Part shown: positions 8,591-17,861 of the stretch, one piece after another
Layout of the letters: each line of letters begins with the position of its first letter
How positions within the stretch are numbered: the first letter of the stretch is position 1
Assembly (NCBI RefSeq): GCF_020181615.1
Contig: NZ_CP084029.1
Location: 1-64,000, forward strand
Origin: [Mycobacterium] crassicus
GTDB lineage: Bacteria > Actinomycetota > Actinomycetes > Mycobacteriales > Mycobacteriaceae
Direction: 5' to 3'
Length of the DNA: 64,000 nt
Program-made: the position numbers and the translations under genes
Notes under the pieces: model-generated
What the model saw: only the letters and a program-made list of their open reading frames with translations
Told to the model about the DNA's origin: nothing
Databases searched by the model: none

Positions 8591-8974
8591 ATGCGCAATG
8601 TCGATGCCACTGGGATCGCCGCGCGAATGCAGCGCAGCGGAACCTGGAATCCGCTGTGGGACGGGCTCGACGACCTCGATCCGGGGTGGGCCGAGCAGTA
8701 TCTCTCGGCGGTGATGCAGCCGTACGAGAGTGGGGTGCTTTCACCGCGGGAGGTGCAGTTGCTGTGCATCGCCGTCGACGCAGCCTGCACCCATCTGTAC
8801 GCCCCCGGTCTGCGCAGGCACATTCGGGCAGCGCTGGACATCGGCGTCACCAGGGAGGAGATTCTCGAAGTGCTGAAACTCAGCACGACGGTGGGGATCC
8901 ACTCCATCAATGTCGGTCTTCCCATCCTGCTGGAAGAGGCCGGCGCCGACCAATCATCCAGCGCAGCGGGCTGA
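8591..8974 (+). CDS. carboxymuconolactone decarboxylase-like protein
   Basis: The 127-residue protein has the all-helical CMD fold pattern: ESGVLSPREVQLLCIAVDAACTHLYAPGLRRHI (in part) followed by GVTREEILEVLKL. The classic AhpD CxxC is absent: one Cys lies in the LLCIAVD helix and another in the ACTHLY segment. That favours a CMD-type decarboxylase/isomerase or structural role over a thiol peroxidase. It is the last gene of the operon, with an AGGAAGGG site before ATG. With the hydrolase and CoA-transferase it recalls the PcaC-PcaD-PcaIJ set of the beta-ketoadipate pathway; this resemblance is only suggestive. Confidence 0.8.
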   Translation: MRNVDATGIAARMQRSGTWNPLWDGLDDLDPGWAEQYLSAVMQPYESGVLSPREVQLLCIAVDAACTHLYAPGLRRHIRAALDIGVTREEILEVLKLSTTVGIHSINVGLPILLEEAGADQSSSAAG

Positions 8975-9022
8975 CCGGGCATCCTGGTGGCCGCGTCTCA
9001 TCGCCGGCCATCGTCATTCGTG

Positions 9023-9496
9023 CTAGACCGACAGATCCCGCCGCAGTTTGGCGACGTGCCCGGTGGCCCGCACGTTGTACTGGGCCTCGGCGATCTTGCC
9101 CTGTTCGTCGACGACGAACGTGGAACGAATCACGCCCTGCACCGTCTTGCCGTACATCTTCTTCTCACCGAAGGCGCCCCAGGCCGTTAAAACCGTGCGA
9201 TCCGGGTCGGACAGCAAGGGGAACGTCAGTCCCTCGGCGTCGCGGAACTTGGCCAGCTTGGCCGGCTTGTCGGGGGAGATGCCGATGACGTCGAGTCCGG
9301 CGTCGTTGAAGTCACGCAGATTGTCCCGGAAGTCGCAGGCCTGTTTGGTGCACCCGGGCGTCGACGCCGCCGGGTAGAAGTAGACGACCACCCGCCGCCC
9401 CCGATATTCGGCCAGTGACACGGTGTTGCCGTCGGCGTCGGGAAGGCTGAACGCGGGCGCTTGGTCCCCCGGCGCCAGGCGTGCGGTGTTGGTCAA
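9023..9496 (-). CDS. bcp: thioredoxin-dependent peroxiredoxin, Bcp/PrxQ type
   Basis: The 157-residue protein has the peroxiredoxin active site PAASTPGCTKQAC, with peroxidatic C49 and a resolving C54 five residues later, as in the Bcp/PrxQ class. It reduces H2O2 and organic peroxides with thioredoxin in the cytoplasm. It converges with the catabolic operon, leaving 48 bp between stops, and is divergent from the small membrane protein at 9593. That matches my memory of Rv2521-Rv2520c in M. tuberculosis. Confidence 0.93.
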   Translation of the reverse strand: MTNTARLAPGDQAPAFSLPDADGNTVSLAEYRGRRVVVYFYPAASTPGCTKQACDFRDNLRDFNDAGLDVIGISPDKPAKLAKFRDAEGLTFPLLSDPDRTVLTAWGAFGEKKMYGKTVQGVIRSTFVVDEQGKIAEAQYNVRATGHVAKLRRDLSV

Positions 9497-9592
9497 CGAC
9501 TGCCCCTTTCTGGTCGCCGACGGGTGAGAACCACCCCGGCTGCTCTAGGGTAGTTCGACAGGGACAGATTCGGGCGGACAGGGAGGACGACA

Positions 9593-9820
9593 GTGGCGGA
9601 GCGCGATCCCGAACGGATCAAGAAGGACATCGATCAGGCACGCCAGCAGCTGGCGTCGACGGTGGACATTCTTGCGGAACGGGCCAACCCCCGTCAGCTG
9701 GCCGACCGAGCCAAAGCCCGGGCCGTCGAATTCGTCACCCAACCGGTGGTGATGGCGTCATTGGCCGGTGTCGGCGGTCTGCTCGTCATCCTGGCGTTCC
9801 GCCGGGTCCGCAACCGCTAG
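9593..9820 (+). CDS. DUF3618 small membrane protein (Rv2520c-like)
   Basis: The 75-residue protein begins with a charged helix (ERDPERIKKDIDQARQQLAS), the hallmark of DUF3618, followed by one transmembrane segment (VVMASLAGVGGLLVILAF) and a basic tail. GTG at 9593 follows GGGAGGAC. Function unknown. The neighbour arrangement with bcp is conserved in mycobacteria. Confidence 0.85.
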   Translation: MAERDPERIKKDIDQARQQLASTVDILAERANPRQLADRAKARAVEFVTQPVVMASLAGVGGLLVILAFRRVRNR

Positions 9821-9850
9821 GGGGCCCGTGCAGCCGCGCAAAATTTGGGT

Positions 9851-9871
9851 CTGGTGGCGTGAAGCCACCGG
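9851..9871 (+). other. short hairpin before the APC permease
   Basis: GGTGGC (9853-9858) and GCCACC (9864-9869) form a 6-bp stem with a GTGAA loop, extendable by two pairs. It lies 15 bp before the GTG of the permease in a 66-bp gap, so it could influence translation. No U-tract follows, so it is not a canonical terminator. Confidence 0.3.
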
Positions 9872-9886
9872 GACAAAGATGTTGCG

Positions 9887-12223
9887 GTGCGCGTCCAACA
9901 TCCGCCGCCACCCAGGCCCGACCCGATCGGGTACACGCTCAAACGCCTGCTACTCGGCAGGCCGCTGGTCACCGCCCAACTGCGGTCTGAGCGACTGTCT
10001 AATCCGGTTGCGCTGGGCGTACTTTCACCCGACGCGATCTCCTCGAATGCCTATGGCGTCGAAGAGATCCTGATCGAACTGTTGCCGTTCGCCGGACTGG
10101 CCGCTTTCACCCTGCTGTTGCCGATCACCGGTGTGGTGCTGCTGATCCTGGTGCTGGTCACCGCGTCGTATCGCCAGGTGGTGATGGCCTACACCCGGGC
10201 CGGCGGCTCCTACATCGTGGCCCGGGAGAACTTCGGCCCGCGCCTTGCGCAGGTCGCGGCCGCCGCGCTGCTGATCGACTACGTGGTGACGGTCGCGGTG
10301 CAGTCCGCGGCCGGCACCGTCGCCGTCGTATCGGCGATCCGCCCGTTGGGCCCCTACAGCCTGGAGATCACCATCGGCGTGGTGGTGGTGATGTGTTACG
10401 CGAACCTGCGCGGCGTGCGGGAGGCCGGTCGATCCTTTGCGATCCCGACCTACTTCTTCGTGGCCATGCTCGGGCTGATGATCCTCACCGGGCTGGTCCG
10501 CGAGATCTTTTGGGGGCTCACGGTTTACGACGCCGCGAACATACCCGGAGCGGTGCCGGTCCATCAGGGCAACGGACTGATCATGGGGGCGACGATCCTG
10601 GTGGTGTTGCGGGCGTTCGCCAACGGTGGGTCGTCACTGACCGGGGTGGAAGCCATCTCCAACACCGTCAGCGTCTTCCACAAGCCGCAAGGCCGCAATG
10701 CCCGCCGGGTTCTCACCGCGATGGCCTGCATCCTGGGGTTCCTGCTGACCGGCGTCACCTACCTGGCGTATCGCACCCACACGCCGCCCTATGTGGCGGG
10801 ATACCCCTCGGTGCTGTCCGAGGTGGCCCGGGCGGTGTTCGGCGGCGGCTGGGTGGGCCAGGTCTGCTACGCGCTGGTGCAGACCGCGACGGCGTTGATC
10901 CTGTTCACCGGCGCCAACACCAGCTTCAACGGGTTCCCCATGCTGGCCAGCTTCGTCGCCGAGGACCGCTTTCTGCCGCGGCAGTTGACCAAACGCGGGC
11001 ATCGGCTGGTGTTCTCCAACGGGATCGTCACCCTCACCGTCCTGGCGGTGGCGCTGCTGTTGGTCACCGGTGGTTCGGTCAACGCGCTGGTGCCCTTCTA
11101 CGCCATCGGCGTGTTCACCGGGTTCGCGATGGCCGGCTACGGAATGACCAAACACCATGTCACACATCGGGAACCAGGGTGGCGACACAAGCTCGTCATC
11201 AATTTATCGGCGGGTGTGCTGTCCACCGTGGTGGTCGGGATCTTCGCCGTGGCGAAGTTCACCGAAGGGGCCTGGCTGGTGGTGGTGATCTTCCCGCTGC
11301 TGGTGCTGGTGCTGATCCGGTTGAATCGTGAATACCGTGCCGAGGCCGCGATACTGGAACGTTTCCGCACCGACCGGCCCGAAGTCGTCAAGTACGCCCG
11401 CCACCGGGTGATGGTGTTCGTCCATTCGTTGGACCTCGCTGTCTTGGAAGCCCTGCGCTACGGCAAGGGGCTTTACGCCGACGACCTGACCGCCGTGCAC
11501 CTGATGGTTGACGTCCCCCACGCCGTGGTGCTGCAACAGCGGTGGGATTACTACGGGTTGGACACCCCGCTGCGGGTGGTGGACTGCCCGGATCGGCGCT
11601 TGACCCGGACCGCCCAGCAACTGGTGGACGCGGCGCGCAATGAACACCCGGATTCGCACGTGACCGTGCTGCTGCCCAGGCGCACCTACGCGCCCGTACT
11701 GGGAAGGCTGCTGCACGACCGCACCGCCGACAAGATCGCCAAGGCGGTGAGCCTGCTTCCCGACGCGGCGGCGACGATCGTGCCCTATGACGTGCAATCG
11801 CAGGTTCGGCAGGCGTTCCCCGACCTGTTCGAACAACGCATCGTTCGTGAGGTCGAAAGGCTTCAGCAGTGGGTTGCGCGCAGCGATCAGCAGAACGTCG
11901 ACCGCTACGAGCATCCCGTGCCGCCGCCGGATGTGATCGCCGTCGACGGACTCATCGTCGGGCACCTGGCCACCGTCGAGGGGCGGGTCAACGAGGTCGA
12001 CGACATCATGAGTCGCGGAAAGCCCGTGCGCGTAGTGGTGATCGGGGACGGCAGCGGAGAGCTGCGAGCGAAATTTCACACCGGACGGGGAACCGACATC
12101 GAGCCGGGCGATGTGCTCGTCCTCACCGGCAAGGCCCGTCAGAACGGAACCGAGCCGGTGTACATGTCCGATCCGACGTACCGGATGGTCGGCGCGGCGG
12201 AGGAACCGGAGACGCCGGGGTAG
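9887..12223 (+). CDS. APC-superfamily permease with cytoplasmic C-terminal domains (KimA/YdaO-like)
   Basis: The 778-residue protein has about 12 transmembrane helices in residues ~45-480, beginning with the APC-type stretch LSPDAISSNAYGVEEIL. About 300 cytoplasmic residues follow: a USP-like region (RHRVMVFVHSLDLAVLEAL) and a C-terminal OB-fold-like segment (VEGRVNEVDDIM, VVVIGDGSGELRAKF). The architecture resembles KimA-type potassium or amino acid importers with regulatory tails. The GTG start is set by lack of alternatives and the site is weak. In M. tuberculosis this place holds PE26 by my memory. Substrate uncertain. Confidence 0.82.
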   Translation: MRVQHPPPPRPDPIGYTLKRLLLGRPLVTAQLRSERLSNPVALGVLSPDAISSNAYGVEEILIELLPFAGLAAFTLLLPITGVVLLILVLVTASYRQVVMAYTRAGGSYIVARENFGPRLAQVAAAALLIDYVVTVAVQSAAGTVAVVSAIRPLGPYSLEITIGVVVVMCYANLRGVREAGRSFAIPTYFFVAMLGLMILTGLVREIFWGLTVYDAANIPGAVPVHQGNGLIMGATILVVLRAFANGGSSLTGVEAISNTVSVFHKPQGRNARRVLTAMACILGFLLTGVTYLAYRTHTPPYVAGYPSVLSEVARAVFGGGWVGQVCYALVQTATALILFTGANTSFNGFPMLASFVAEDRFLPRQLTKRGHRLVFSNGIVTLTVLAVALLLVTGGSVNALVPFYAIGVFTGFAMAGYGMTKHHVTHREPGWRHKLVINLSAGVLSTVVVGIFAVAKFTEGAWLVVVIFPLLVLVLIRLNREYRAEAAILERFRTDRPEVVKYARHRVMVFVHSLDLAVLEALRYGKGLYADDLTAVHLMVDVPHAVVLQQRWDYYGLDTPLRVVDCPDRRLTRTAQQLVDAARNEHPDSHVTVLLPRRTYAPVLGRLLHDRTADKIAKAVSLLPDAAATIVPYDVQSQVRQAFPDLFEQRIVREVERLQQWVARSDQQNVDRYEHPVPPPDVIAVDGLIVGHLATVEGRVNEVDDIMSRGKPVRVVVIGDGSGELRAKFHTGRGTDIEPGDVLVLTGKARQNGTEPVYMSDPTYRMVGAAEEPETPG

Positions 12224-12243
12224 TGACGATCGTGCGATGTGGG

Positions 12244-12316
<73 letters not shown>

Positions 12317-12470
12317 TGGGCGGTCAGGACCGCGAGAGAGACAATAACAGGCGTGGTGCCGCGAGGCGAAATCACCTGGTACCGGGCGGGCGATTGCACG
12401 ACTAAGCGATACACCGGATTACCCACTAGACTGCCTGCGAGCAGGTTGAGCAGGGTCAGGTGGGAAGAGT

Positions 12471-13700
12471 ATGGCGCAGGTTGGTTCGGTGCAGCGCTGC
12501 CGTGGGGGTCGATCTCGGCTGGTGGCGCTGCTGGTGGTTCCGGCCGTGGTACTGGGGCTGAGCGCATGCGGAAGCAACGCCGACGCCGAGGCCGTCAAGG
12601 TCATCACCGACAAGGGCACCCCGTTCGCCGACCTGTTGGTGCCCAAAGTCACCGCGTCGGTTACCGACAAGGCCGTCGGCGTCGCGGTTGACGCCCCGGT
12701 GACGGTGACCGCCGAGGACGGCGTGCTCGACTCGGTCACCATGGTCAACGAGTACGGCGGGGTGGTCGACGGCCGACTCAGCCCGGACGGCCTGACCTGG
12801 TCGACGAACGAACCGCTCGGCTATAACAAGCGCTACACGGTCAACGCGAAATCACTCGGGCTCGGTGGTGTGACCAGCCGACAGATGACATTCCAGACCC
12901 ACTCGCCGCAGAACCTGACCATGCCCTACGTGATGCCGCGCGACGGCGAGGTCGTCGGCGTCGGGCAGCCGGTCGCGATCCGGTTCGACGAGAACATCGC
13001 CGACCGCGAGGCAGCCGAGAAGGCCATCAAGATCACCACCGAGCCGGAGGTGACGGGCGCGTTCTACTGGCTGAACAGTCGCGAAGTGCGTTGGCGGCCA
13101 CAGTCTTACTGGAAGCCCGGTACCGCCATCAACGTTGCGGTCAACACCTACGGCGTCGACTTGGGCAACGGTGTGTACGGCCAGGACAATGCGTCGAGCC
13201 ACTTTGTCATCGGCGATGCGGTCATCGCCACCGTCGACGACGACACCAAGTCCATGGTGGTGCGAATCAACGGCGAGGTGGCCAAGACCATGCCGATCTC
13301 GATGGGCAAGGACAGCACCCCGACGAACAACGGCACCTACATCGTCGGTGAACGTTTCCCGCACATCGTGATGGACTCGTCGACCTACGGGGTGCCGGTC
13401 AACTCGCCGAACGGATATCGCACCGACGTCGACTGGGCCACCCAGATCTCCTACAGCGGCATCTTCGTGCACTCGGCGCCATGGTCGGTGGGTAACCAGG
13501 GCTACGCCAACGTCAGCCACGGCTGCATCAACGTCAGCCCCAGCAACGCGCTGTGGTTCTACGATCACGTCAAACGCGGCGACATCGTGGAGATCAGCAA
13601 CACGATCGGGCCGCCACTGCCCGGCACCGAGGGCCTCGGCGATTGGAACGTGCCCTGGTCGCAGTGGCTGGCCGGCAACGCGGCCGAACCGACGCGCTAG
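12471..13700 (+). CDS. ldtB: L,D-transpeptidase lipoprotein, LdtMt2 type
   Basis: The 409-residue protein has a lipoprotein signal with lipobox LSAC (lipidated C33), two Ig-like domains, then a YkuD catalytic domain with SHGCINVS (active-site C352). It makes 3-3 cross-links in peptidoglycan outside the membrane and is the target of carbapenems. The sequence matches my memory of M. tuberculosis Rv2518c closely (the [12 protein letters not shown] segment is shared). ATG at 12471 follows GGGAAGAG. A hairpin terminator lies downstream. Confidence 0.95.
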   Translation: MAQVGSVQRCRGGRSRLVALLVVPAVVLGLSACGSNADAEAVKVITDKGTPFADLLVPKVTASVTDKAVGVAVDAPVTVTAEDGVLDSVTMVNEYGGVVDGRLSPDGLTWSTNEPLGYNKRYTVNAKSLGLGGVTSRQMTFQTHSPQNLTMPYVMPRDGEVVGVGQPVAIRFDENIADREAAEKAIKITTEPEVTGAFYWLNSREVRWRPQSYWKPGTAINVAVNTYGVDLGNGVYGQDNASSHFVIGDAVIATVDDDTKSMVVRINGEVAKTMPISMGKDSTPTNNGTYIVGERFPHIVMDSSTYGVPVNSPNGYRTDVDWATQISYSGIFVHSAPWSVGNQGYANVSHGCINVSPSNALWFYDHVKRGDIVEISNTIGPPLPGTEGLGDWNVPWSQWLAGNAAEPTR

Positions 13701-13703
13701 CGG

Positions 13704-13736
13704 CGCCCGGGCCTTTGGTCTAGGCCTTTACGGGCG
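13704..13736. terminator. bidirectional hairpin between converging genes
   Basis: CGCCCG (13704-13709) pairs with CGGGCG (13731-13736), and GGCCT (13710-13714) pairs with AGGCC (13722-13726), leaving a TTGGTCT loop. TTT follows on the plus strand. It sits in the 44-bp space between the ldtB stop and the stop of the leftward gene, so it can serve both. Confidence 0.6.
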
Positions 13737-13744
13737 TTTGCGGC

Positions 13745-14539
13745 TCAGGCCGGCGGCGGTTGGACGTCCTCGCGCAGGTATTCCTCGCTACCGTTGGGAT
13801 AGCCGCCGCCGAACGTGGTGATGTGCACGTGGTCGTAGTGGCCGTTGCCGCCGCCGCTGGGACCGCCCGGCGTGTAATAGGTGCCGCGCCAGATCGCATC
13901 CTGCATGGCGAACCGGCCGGCGTTCTGTCTGACGTACGCGACGATCTGGTCCCCGAGCGCAATACCCTCCGGGCTGCCGGGGTTGGGGATCATCACATCG
14001 ATGGCCAGACCCGACGGATGCCAGCGTTGCCCGTCCGGGCGTACCCCGATCATGTTGTTGATCTGAGGGAACGCCTCGCTGATACTGCGGGCGACGAGGA
14101 TCGTCTTGACCTGCATGCCCCGCTCATTGACGATGCCCGGCGGCAACGCATGCGGTGCCGGGATCGACCAACTGCCCGCGGCGAACACGTCAGGCGGCCC
14201 AGCGTCCCAGGCAGGCGGCGGTACATCCTCGGGCGGCGGGGGTGGGGGGCCATCCTCGGGCGGAGGAGGCGGCAGGTCTTCGGGCGGAGGAGGCGGCAGG
14301 TCTTCGGGCGGAGGAGGCGGTAGGTCTTCGGGCGGTGGGGGAGGCCCGTCCTCGGGAGGGGGCGGGGGCCCGTCTTCGGGCGGCGGGGGCGGCGCGTCCT
14401 CCGGCGGTGGCGGGGGCGCCTCGGCGAACCCGGCCGCGGGTGCCGGTTCCTCGTTGTTTCCCGGTTCGGCGCCGACTCCGCCGGCGAAGAGAACAGCGGC
14501 CGGCAACACAGCCGTAGCCGCCAGAACCGAGGATTTCAT
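13745..14539 (-). CDS. secreted protein: proline-rich PPPPPED repeats plus M15-like (ARB_07466-type) C-terminal domain
   Basis: The 264-residue protein has a signal peptide (MKSSVLAATAVLPAAVLFAG...GA), then about ten copies of a 7-8 residue unit PPPPPED-x (residues ~43-110), then a ~140-residue domain. The domain's HPSGLAIDVM and GHYDHVHITT motifs supply the metal-binding H, D and HxH of D-Ala-D-Ala carboxypeptidase/hedgehog-like folds. It is likely an extracellular peptidoglycan-acting or binding protein on a stiff polyproline stalk. ATG at 14539 was chosen for the signal peptide; an upstream in-frame start at 14587 would bury it. Confidence 0.8.
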   Translation of the reverse strand: MKSSVLAATAVLPAAVLFAGGVGAEPGNNEEPAPAAGFAEAPPPPPEDAPPPPPEDGPPPPPEDGPPPPPEDLPPPPPEDLPPPPPEDLPPPPPEDGPPPPPPEDVPPPAWDAGPPDVFAAGSWSIPAPHALPPGIVNERGMQVKTILVARSISEAFPQINNMIGVRPDGQRWHPSGLAIDVMIPNPGSPEGIALGDQIVAYVRQNAGRFAMQDAIWRGTYYTPGGPSGGGNGHYDHVHITTFGGGYPNGSEEYLREDVQPPPA

Positions 14540-14794
14540 GCGCAGATCAATCAGTCCTTGCGTGAGCACGCAGGGAACCGTAACCAAAACGTGACATATG
14601 CACCAGTTCGGCGCGCCGAATGTCGTTACAGACAGGCGTCACATCGGCACGACTTCGGGGCCGGGCCCACCCGTGTCCGCGTCACCAATATATCGACCTG
14701 ACCAGCATTGACTGCGATGCCCAATGGCTTGTTCATCGCGTGTTCGACGGCCTTCGCCGTCACGGGCGCCGAATACATCACATTTCGGCGTGGA

Positions 14795-15151
14795 TTACGG
14801 CGGTGATTGCTCCGTCGCACCCCGAAGGTGAGCTTTCACCAGGTCCAGCCGTGCGCGCCCCACGGGACATTCGAGAACTGCCCACGGGTGCCGGCGCAGC
14901 TGCGCATCTACCGCCCGCGCGATGGTCGCTACGTGGTCGCCGACCGCATGCCACAGAGCCAGGTCCTCGGTGATGGCCTCCAGGCCGCAGCCGAGGAACA
15001 CCTCACCGGTCGGGGAGTTGGCATCAAGGAACGCACCGGTGACGGTGACGGGCCGGCCACCGTGCGGTGTCCAGGCCACGGCGGCAGTCACGTCGTGCCA
15101 CCCCGGCCGGCGCGGGATCGGGTCGATGTAGGCGGACGTGTCGTAGCTCAT
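14795..15151 (-). CDS. hypothetical protein (118 aa)
   Basis: I do not recognise this protein. It reads as a soluble mixed alpha/beta sequence of normal composition (MSYDTSAYIDPIPRRPGWHD; LEAITEDLALWHAVGDHVA; AVDAQLRRHPWAVL), which is more protein-like than the competing plus-strand frame. The start at 15151 lacks a strong ribosome-binding site. It stands alone at the left border of the accessory island. Function unknown. Confidence 0.5.
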   Translation of the reverse strand: MSYDTSAYIDPIPRRPGWHDVTAAVAWTPHGGRPVTVTGAFLDANSPTGEVFLGCGLEAITEDLALWHAVGDHVATIARAVDAQLRRHPWAVLECPVGRARLDLVKAHLRGATEQSPP

Positions 15152-15493
15152 GCCGCCATGATGCGGGCCGGGTGTGACAAGGCGGCAAAAGTCGCAGAGC
15201 GTCTATGAAATGTGACAGTTGTCTTGAGTTGACTTGTGAGACGTTGCGGCGTGGGACGTTTTGTACTGCAACAGTTTCCGGCGTCAGTGTCTCAGTTCTT
15301 TGGATTTGATACAGATCAGCGGCCGTCCGCTGACGGCATGTACTGCAGGACGGTACTGGCGGTGAGGTCTGTCAGGTCAGTCATGTCTTAGCGCGACGCT
15401 AGTCTCTGGCTGTGGCGTACATCGCAACACTCGTTGTGGCAACACGCCCGCTTGATCAATTCGATGTTGGATGCAGCCCGGAGGGATATCTAG
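15152..15493. other. gene-free stretch upstream of the HIRAN gene
   Basis: About 340 bp of lower GC than the flanking core genes. It contains a 7-bp hairpin TCAGCGG-CCGT-CCGCTGA at 15316-15333 and two occurrences of TGTACTGCA (near 15262 and 15340). I looked for the left end of the Tn7-like element here and found no convincing match to the right-end repeats. It probably holds the HIRAN gene promoter. Confidence 0.5.
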
Positions 15494-16708
15494 ATGTCGT
15501 CGACGACTTTTCGACTGTGGAGTGATATTCGCGGCTCATGGTGCAATTACGACGTAGTTGGTGAGTCGCATTACCTGGCCAACATCCAGAGTTTGTTCCC
15601 CAGGGCCTGGGATCGGGGAGGGGAGGAGCTGTTTCGGGATCTTGAACTCGTCCCGGAACCGGACAACCCGTATGACGAGTGGGCTATCTCGGTCCGTGCA
15701 GATGGCAATGTGCTGGGTCACCTTAGGCGGGAGGATGCTCCGGCCTGGGCGCCCGTCGCCCGGCGTATCGCGGCGTCTGGCCTGACTGCGGTTACGGATG
15801 GCCGTGTGTACCTCTACGAAGGTCTGGATTGGGCCAACCTGGATCGTTATGGCGATCCGCAGCCCGAGATCAGGGCGCGGGTCACGATCAAACTCGGCAG
15901 TCCCGAGCTCGCGATACCGCTGAATAATCCTCCTGCAGTTCCGCATACAGTCGTCCCGCGGTCGGCATTCGTTCAGGTCACGAAGGAGGACGAGCACTTC
16001 GACACCTTGTTTGACTATGTGCCGCCGTCGGGTCGCGGATCGATCTATGTGACCCTGCACGAGAGCGTCGTCGCTACGGCACGTACAACGAAGTCAGTGG
16101 TAGATGTTCGGATTGACGATAAGCCGGTGGGGCAACTTACTCCCCAAATGAGCCAGCGATTTCTGCCCATGATCCGACATTTCGAGTCTCGCGGCCTGGT
16201 CACTGCATGTCAGGGCGACATTGCCGGCTCGACCGTAGCTGCTGAGGTTCGGATTGATGCGGTCAAAGCGCATGAGGTCGAAGACAGCGTGCTTGAAGGA
16301 CCGGCAATCATTGGCACGCTGCTGATCGAACGGCTAGAAGATCCGCGTTCCTACCTAGTTCCTGCCGCGTACCAGGGGGCACTTCCCGGACTGCATACTG
16401 ATCCGGGGAAACCGCACTCCGTGAGCGCGGGCAACGTGGCCCCGTTGCCGCCCGTGGCGCATGACGGGAACCGATCGCCCGTCCTGCGTCCCGATGTCCA
16501 GGGCGCCCCGATACCAACGATGCAAGGCCCGCGGGTCGGGCGGTCGGCAGTGCAATACGGCAATGACGGTGGTAGCTCGAGCGAGCTCGGTGGCGGGACT
16601 CAGGGTCAATTCGATTCATGGTGGATGCGCTGGGCGGGGTTTATATCGTTCGTGCTGGTGGTCGGGTCTGCTGCACGATCAGGTGACAGTTGCGGTCACG
16701 CGGCCTGA
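15494..16708 (+). pseudogene. HIRAN-domain protein, 3' end interrupted by an IS3-family insertion
   Basis: Residues ~15-100 form a HIRAN domain (YDVVGESHY, LVPEPDNPYDEWAISV, GHLRREDAPAWAPV). HIRAN domains bind DNA ends or accompany helicases and nucleases. A second DUF-like region and a Pro/Gly linker follow, then a hydrophobic start WAGFISFVLVV. At codon 390 the IS begins, and the frame runs 14 codons into it before a stop. Removing the IS and one GTC restores VVGDLIILAVVIHDAEQ, completing a plausible membrane helix. ATG at 15494 follows GGAGGG. The protein may still work without its tail. Confidence 0.65.
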
Positions 16709-17556
16709 CTGGCCGGTGTGGTCATGATTGCTTCGAATTCGATCGGGGTCAACCGGCCTAGACCGATCTGGCGCCGGCGGCGGTGGTAGGTGCGTTCGAT
16801 CCAGGTAACGATGGCGATCCGCAGGTCTTCCCGGGTGGCCCAACGTTGGCGGTCCAGAACGTTCTTCTGCAGCAGGCTGAAAAACGATTCCATGGCCGCG
16901 TTATCTCCGGCGGCCCCGACCCGGCCCATCGAGCCAACCATGTCGTAGTCGTGCAGTGCTGCAACGAATTTCCGACTCCGAAATTGCGACCCGCGATCAG
17001 AATGAAGCACACAGCCCGCGACATCACCGCGGCGGGCGACCGCGTTGCGCAGTGCGGTGACTGCCAGTTGCGATTTCATCCGATCAGCGATGCTGTAGCC
17101 GACGATCCGGTTGGAGAACACATCCTTGATCGCGCAGCAGTACAGCTTGCCCTCATCGGTGCGGTGCTCGGTGATATCGGCCAGCCACAGCTCATTGGGG
17201 GCATCGGCGGTGAAGTCCCGGTCGACCAGGTCATCGTGGACCGGCGGGCCGGGTTTCTTGCCGCCCCGGCCTCGCTTCTTGCCGAACACACTCCACAGCG
17301 CGTTGTTCGAGCAGATCCGCCACGCGGTCCGCTCAGCCATCGGCTCCCCGGCAGCGCGGGCCTCATCGACCAGGAACCGGTAACCGAACTCCGGATCGTC
17401 GCGATGCGCATCAACCAGGGCGTTGGTGCGATAGGCCTCGACGAGCTCGGCCTCGGTGATGGGGTTGGCCAGCCATCGGTAGTAGGGCTGGCGCGCAAGC
17501 TGCAATACCCGGCACGTCACCGCCACGGGGATTCCCTCGGCGGCGAGCTCGCTCAC
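16696..17556 (-). CDS. IS3-family transposase OrfB (DDE integrase)
   Basis: The 286-residue protein has an HTH_21-like N-terminus and an rve integrase core. The DDE residues sit in WLADITEH, LHSDRGSQF and NAAMESFFSLL. Its GTG start overlaps the OrfA stop by 4 nt (GTGA). In the family OrfAB fusion by -1 frameshifting makes the transposase; here coupling or frameshift near 17553 is possible, but no slippery A-run is obvious. Confidence 0.93.
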   Translation of the reverse strand: MSELAAEGIPVAVTCRVLQLARQPYYRWLANPITEAELVEAYRTNALVDAHRDDPEFGYRFLVDEARAAGEPMAERTAWRICSNNALWSVFGKKRGRGGKKPGPPVHDDLVDRDFTADAPNELWLADITEHRTDEGKLYCCAIKDVFSNRIVGYSIADRMKSQLAVTALRNAVARRGDVAGCVLHSDRGSQFRSRKFVAALHDYDMVGSMGRVGAAGDNAAMESFFSLLQKNVLDRQRWATREDLRIAIVTWIERTYHRRRRQIGLGRLTPIEFEAIMTTPASQAA

Positions 17557-17861
17557 GAGCGGGTAAAGCCTTTTCCCGGCAGATTCGCCTGCGACAAATA
17601 CGCCGCCGCGCGGCGCAAGACCTCGTTCTCCTGCTCCAGCAGTTTGATCCGCGCCCGGGCTGCACGCAGATCGCTCGACTCCACTGTGGTGGTGCCGGCC
17701 CTGACGCCGTCATCGACGTCGGCTTGGCGCAGCCACTTGGTCAACGTCATCGGATGCACCCCGAAATCGGTGGCAACCTGCTCGATGGTCACCCCTGGAC
17801 CCCGGTTGCGCGCCACCCGCACAACGTCATCACGGAACTCTTTCGGATAAGGCCTGGGCAC
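17553..17861 (-). CDS. IS3-family transposase OrfA (HTH)
   Basis: The 102-residue protein (VPRPYPKEFRDDVVRVARNR) has the helix-turn-helix of IS3-type OrfA (TIEQVATDFGVHPMTLTKWL), followed by a leucine-zipper-like coiled coil (RIKLLEQENEVLRRAAAYL). It recognises IS ends and forms the OrfAB transposase with OrfB. GTG at 17861 is chosen since homology starts there; an upstream ATG at 17894 would add 11 residues. Confidence 0.9.
   Translation of the reverse strand: MPRPYPKEFRDDVVRVARNRGPGVTIEQVATDFGVHPMTLTKWLRQADVDDGVRAGTTTVESSDLRAARARIKLLEQENEVLRRAAAYLSQANLPGKGFTRS

Noticed and set aside
9821..9886. c-di-AMP (ydaO-type) riboswitch before the KimA-like permease
   Set aside because: The gap is only 66 bp and shows a single small hairpin, too short for that riboswitch.
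14210..14415. Possible CRISPR-like array
   Set aside because: The regular repeats are coding units for PPPPPED in a secreted protein and have no unique spacers. No CRISPR array was seen anywhere in the window.
14626..14820. 64-codon minus-strand frame between the proline-repeat gene and the 118-aa hypothetical
   Set aside because: Arg-rich start, no ribosome-binding site and no recognisable domain; it overlaps the end of the neighbouring gene. It may be a remnant, but I cannot support it.
15250..15300. TGGGACGTTTTGTACTGC as a possible target duplication plus left end
   Set aside because: TGGGA matches the base string after the right end, but the terminus would be CGT rather than TGT and no repeats follow.
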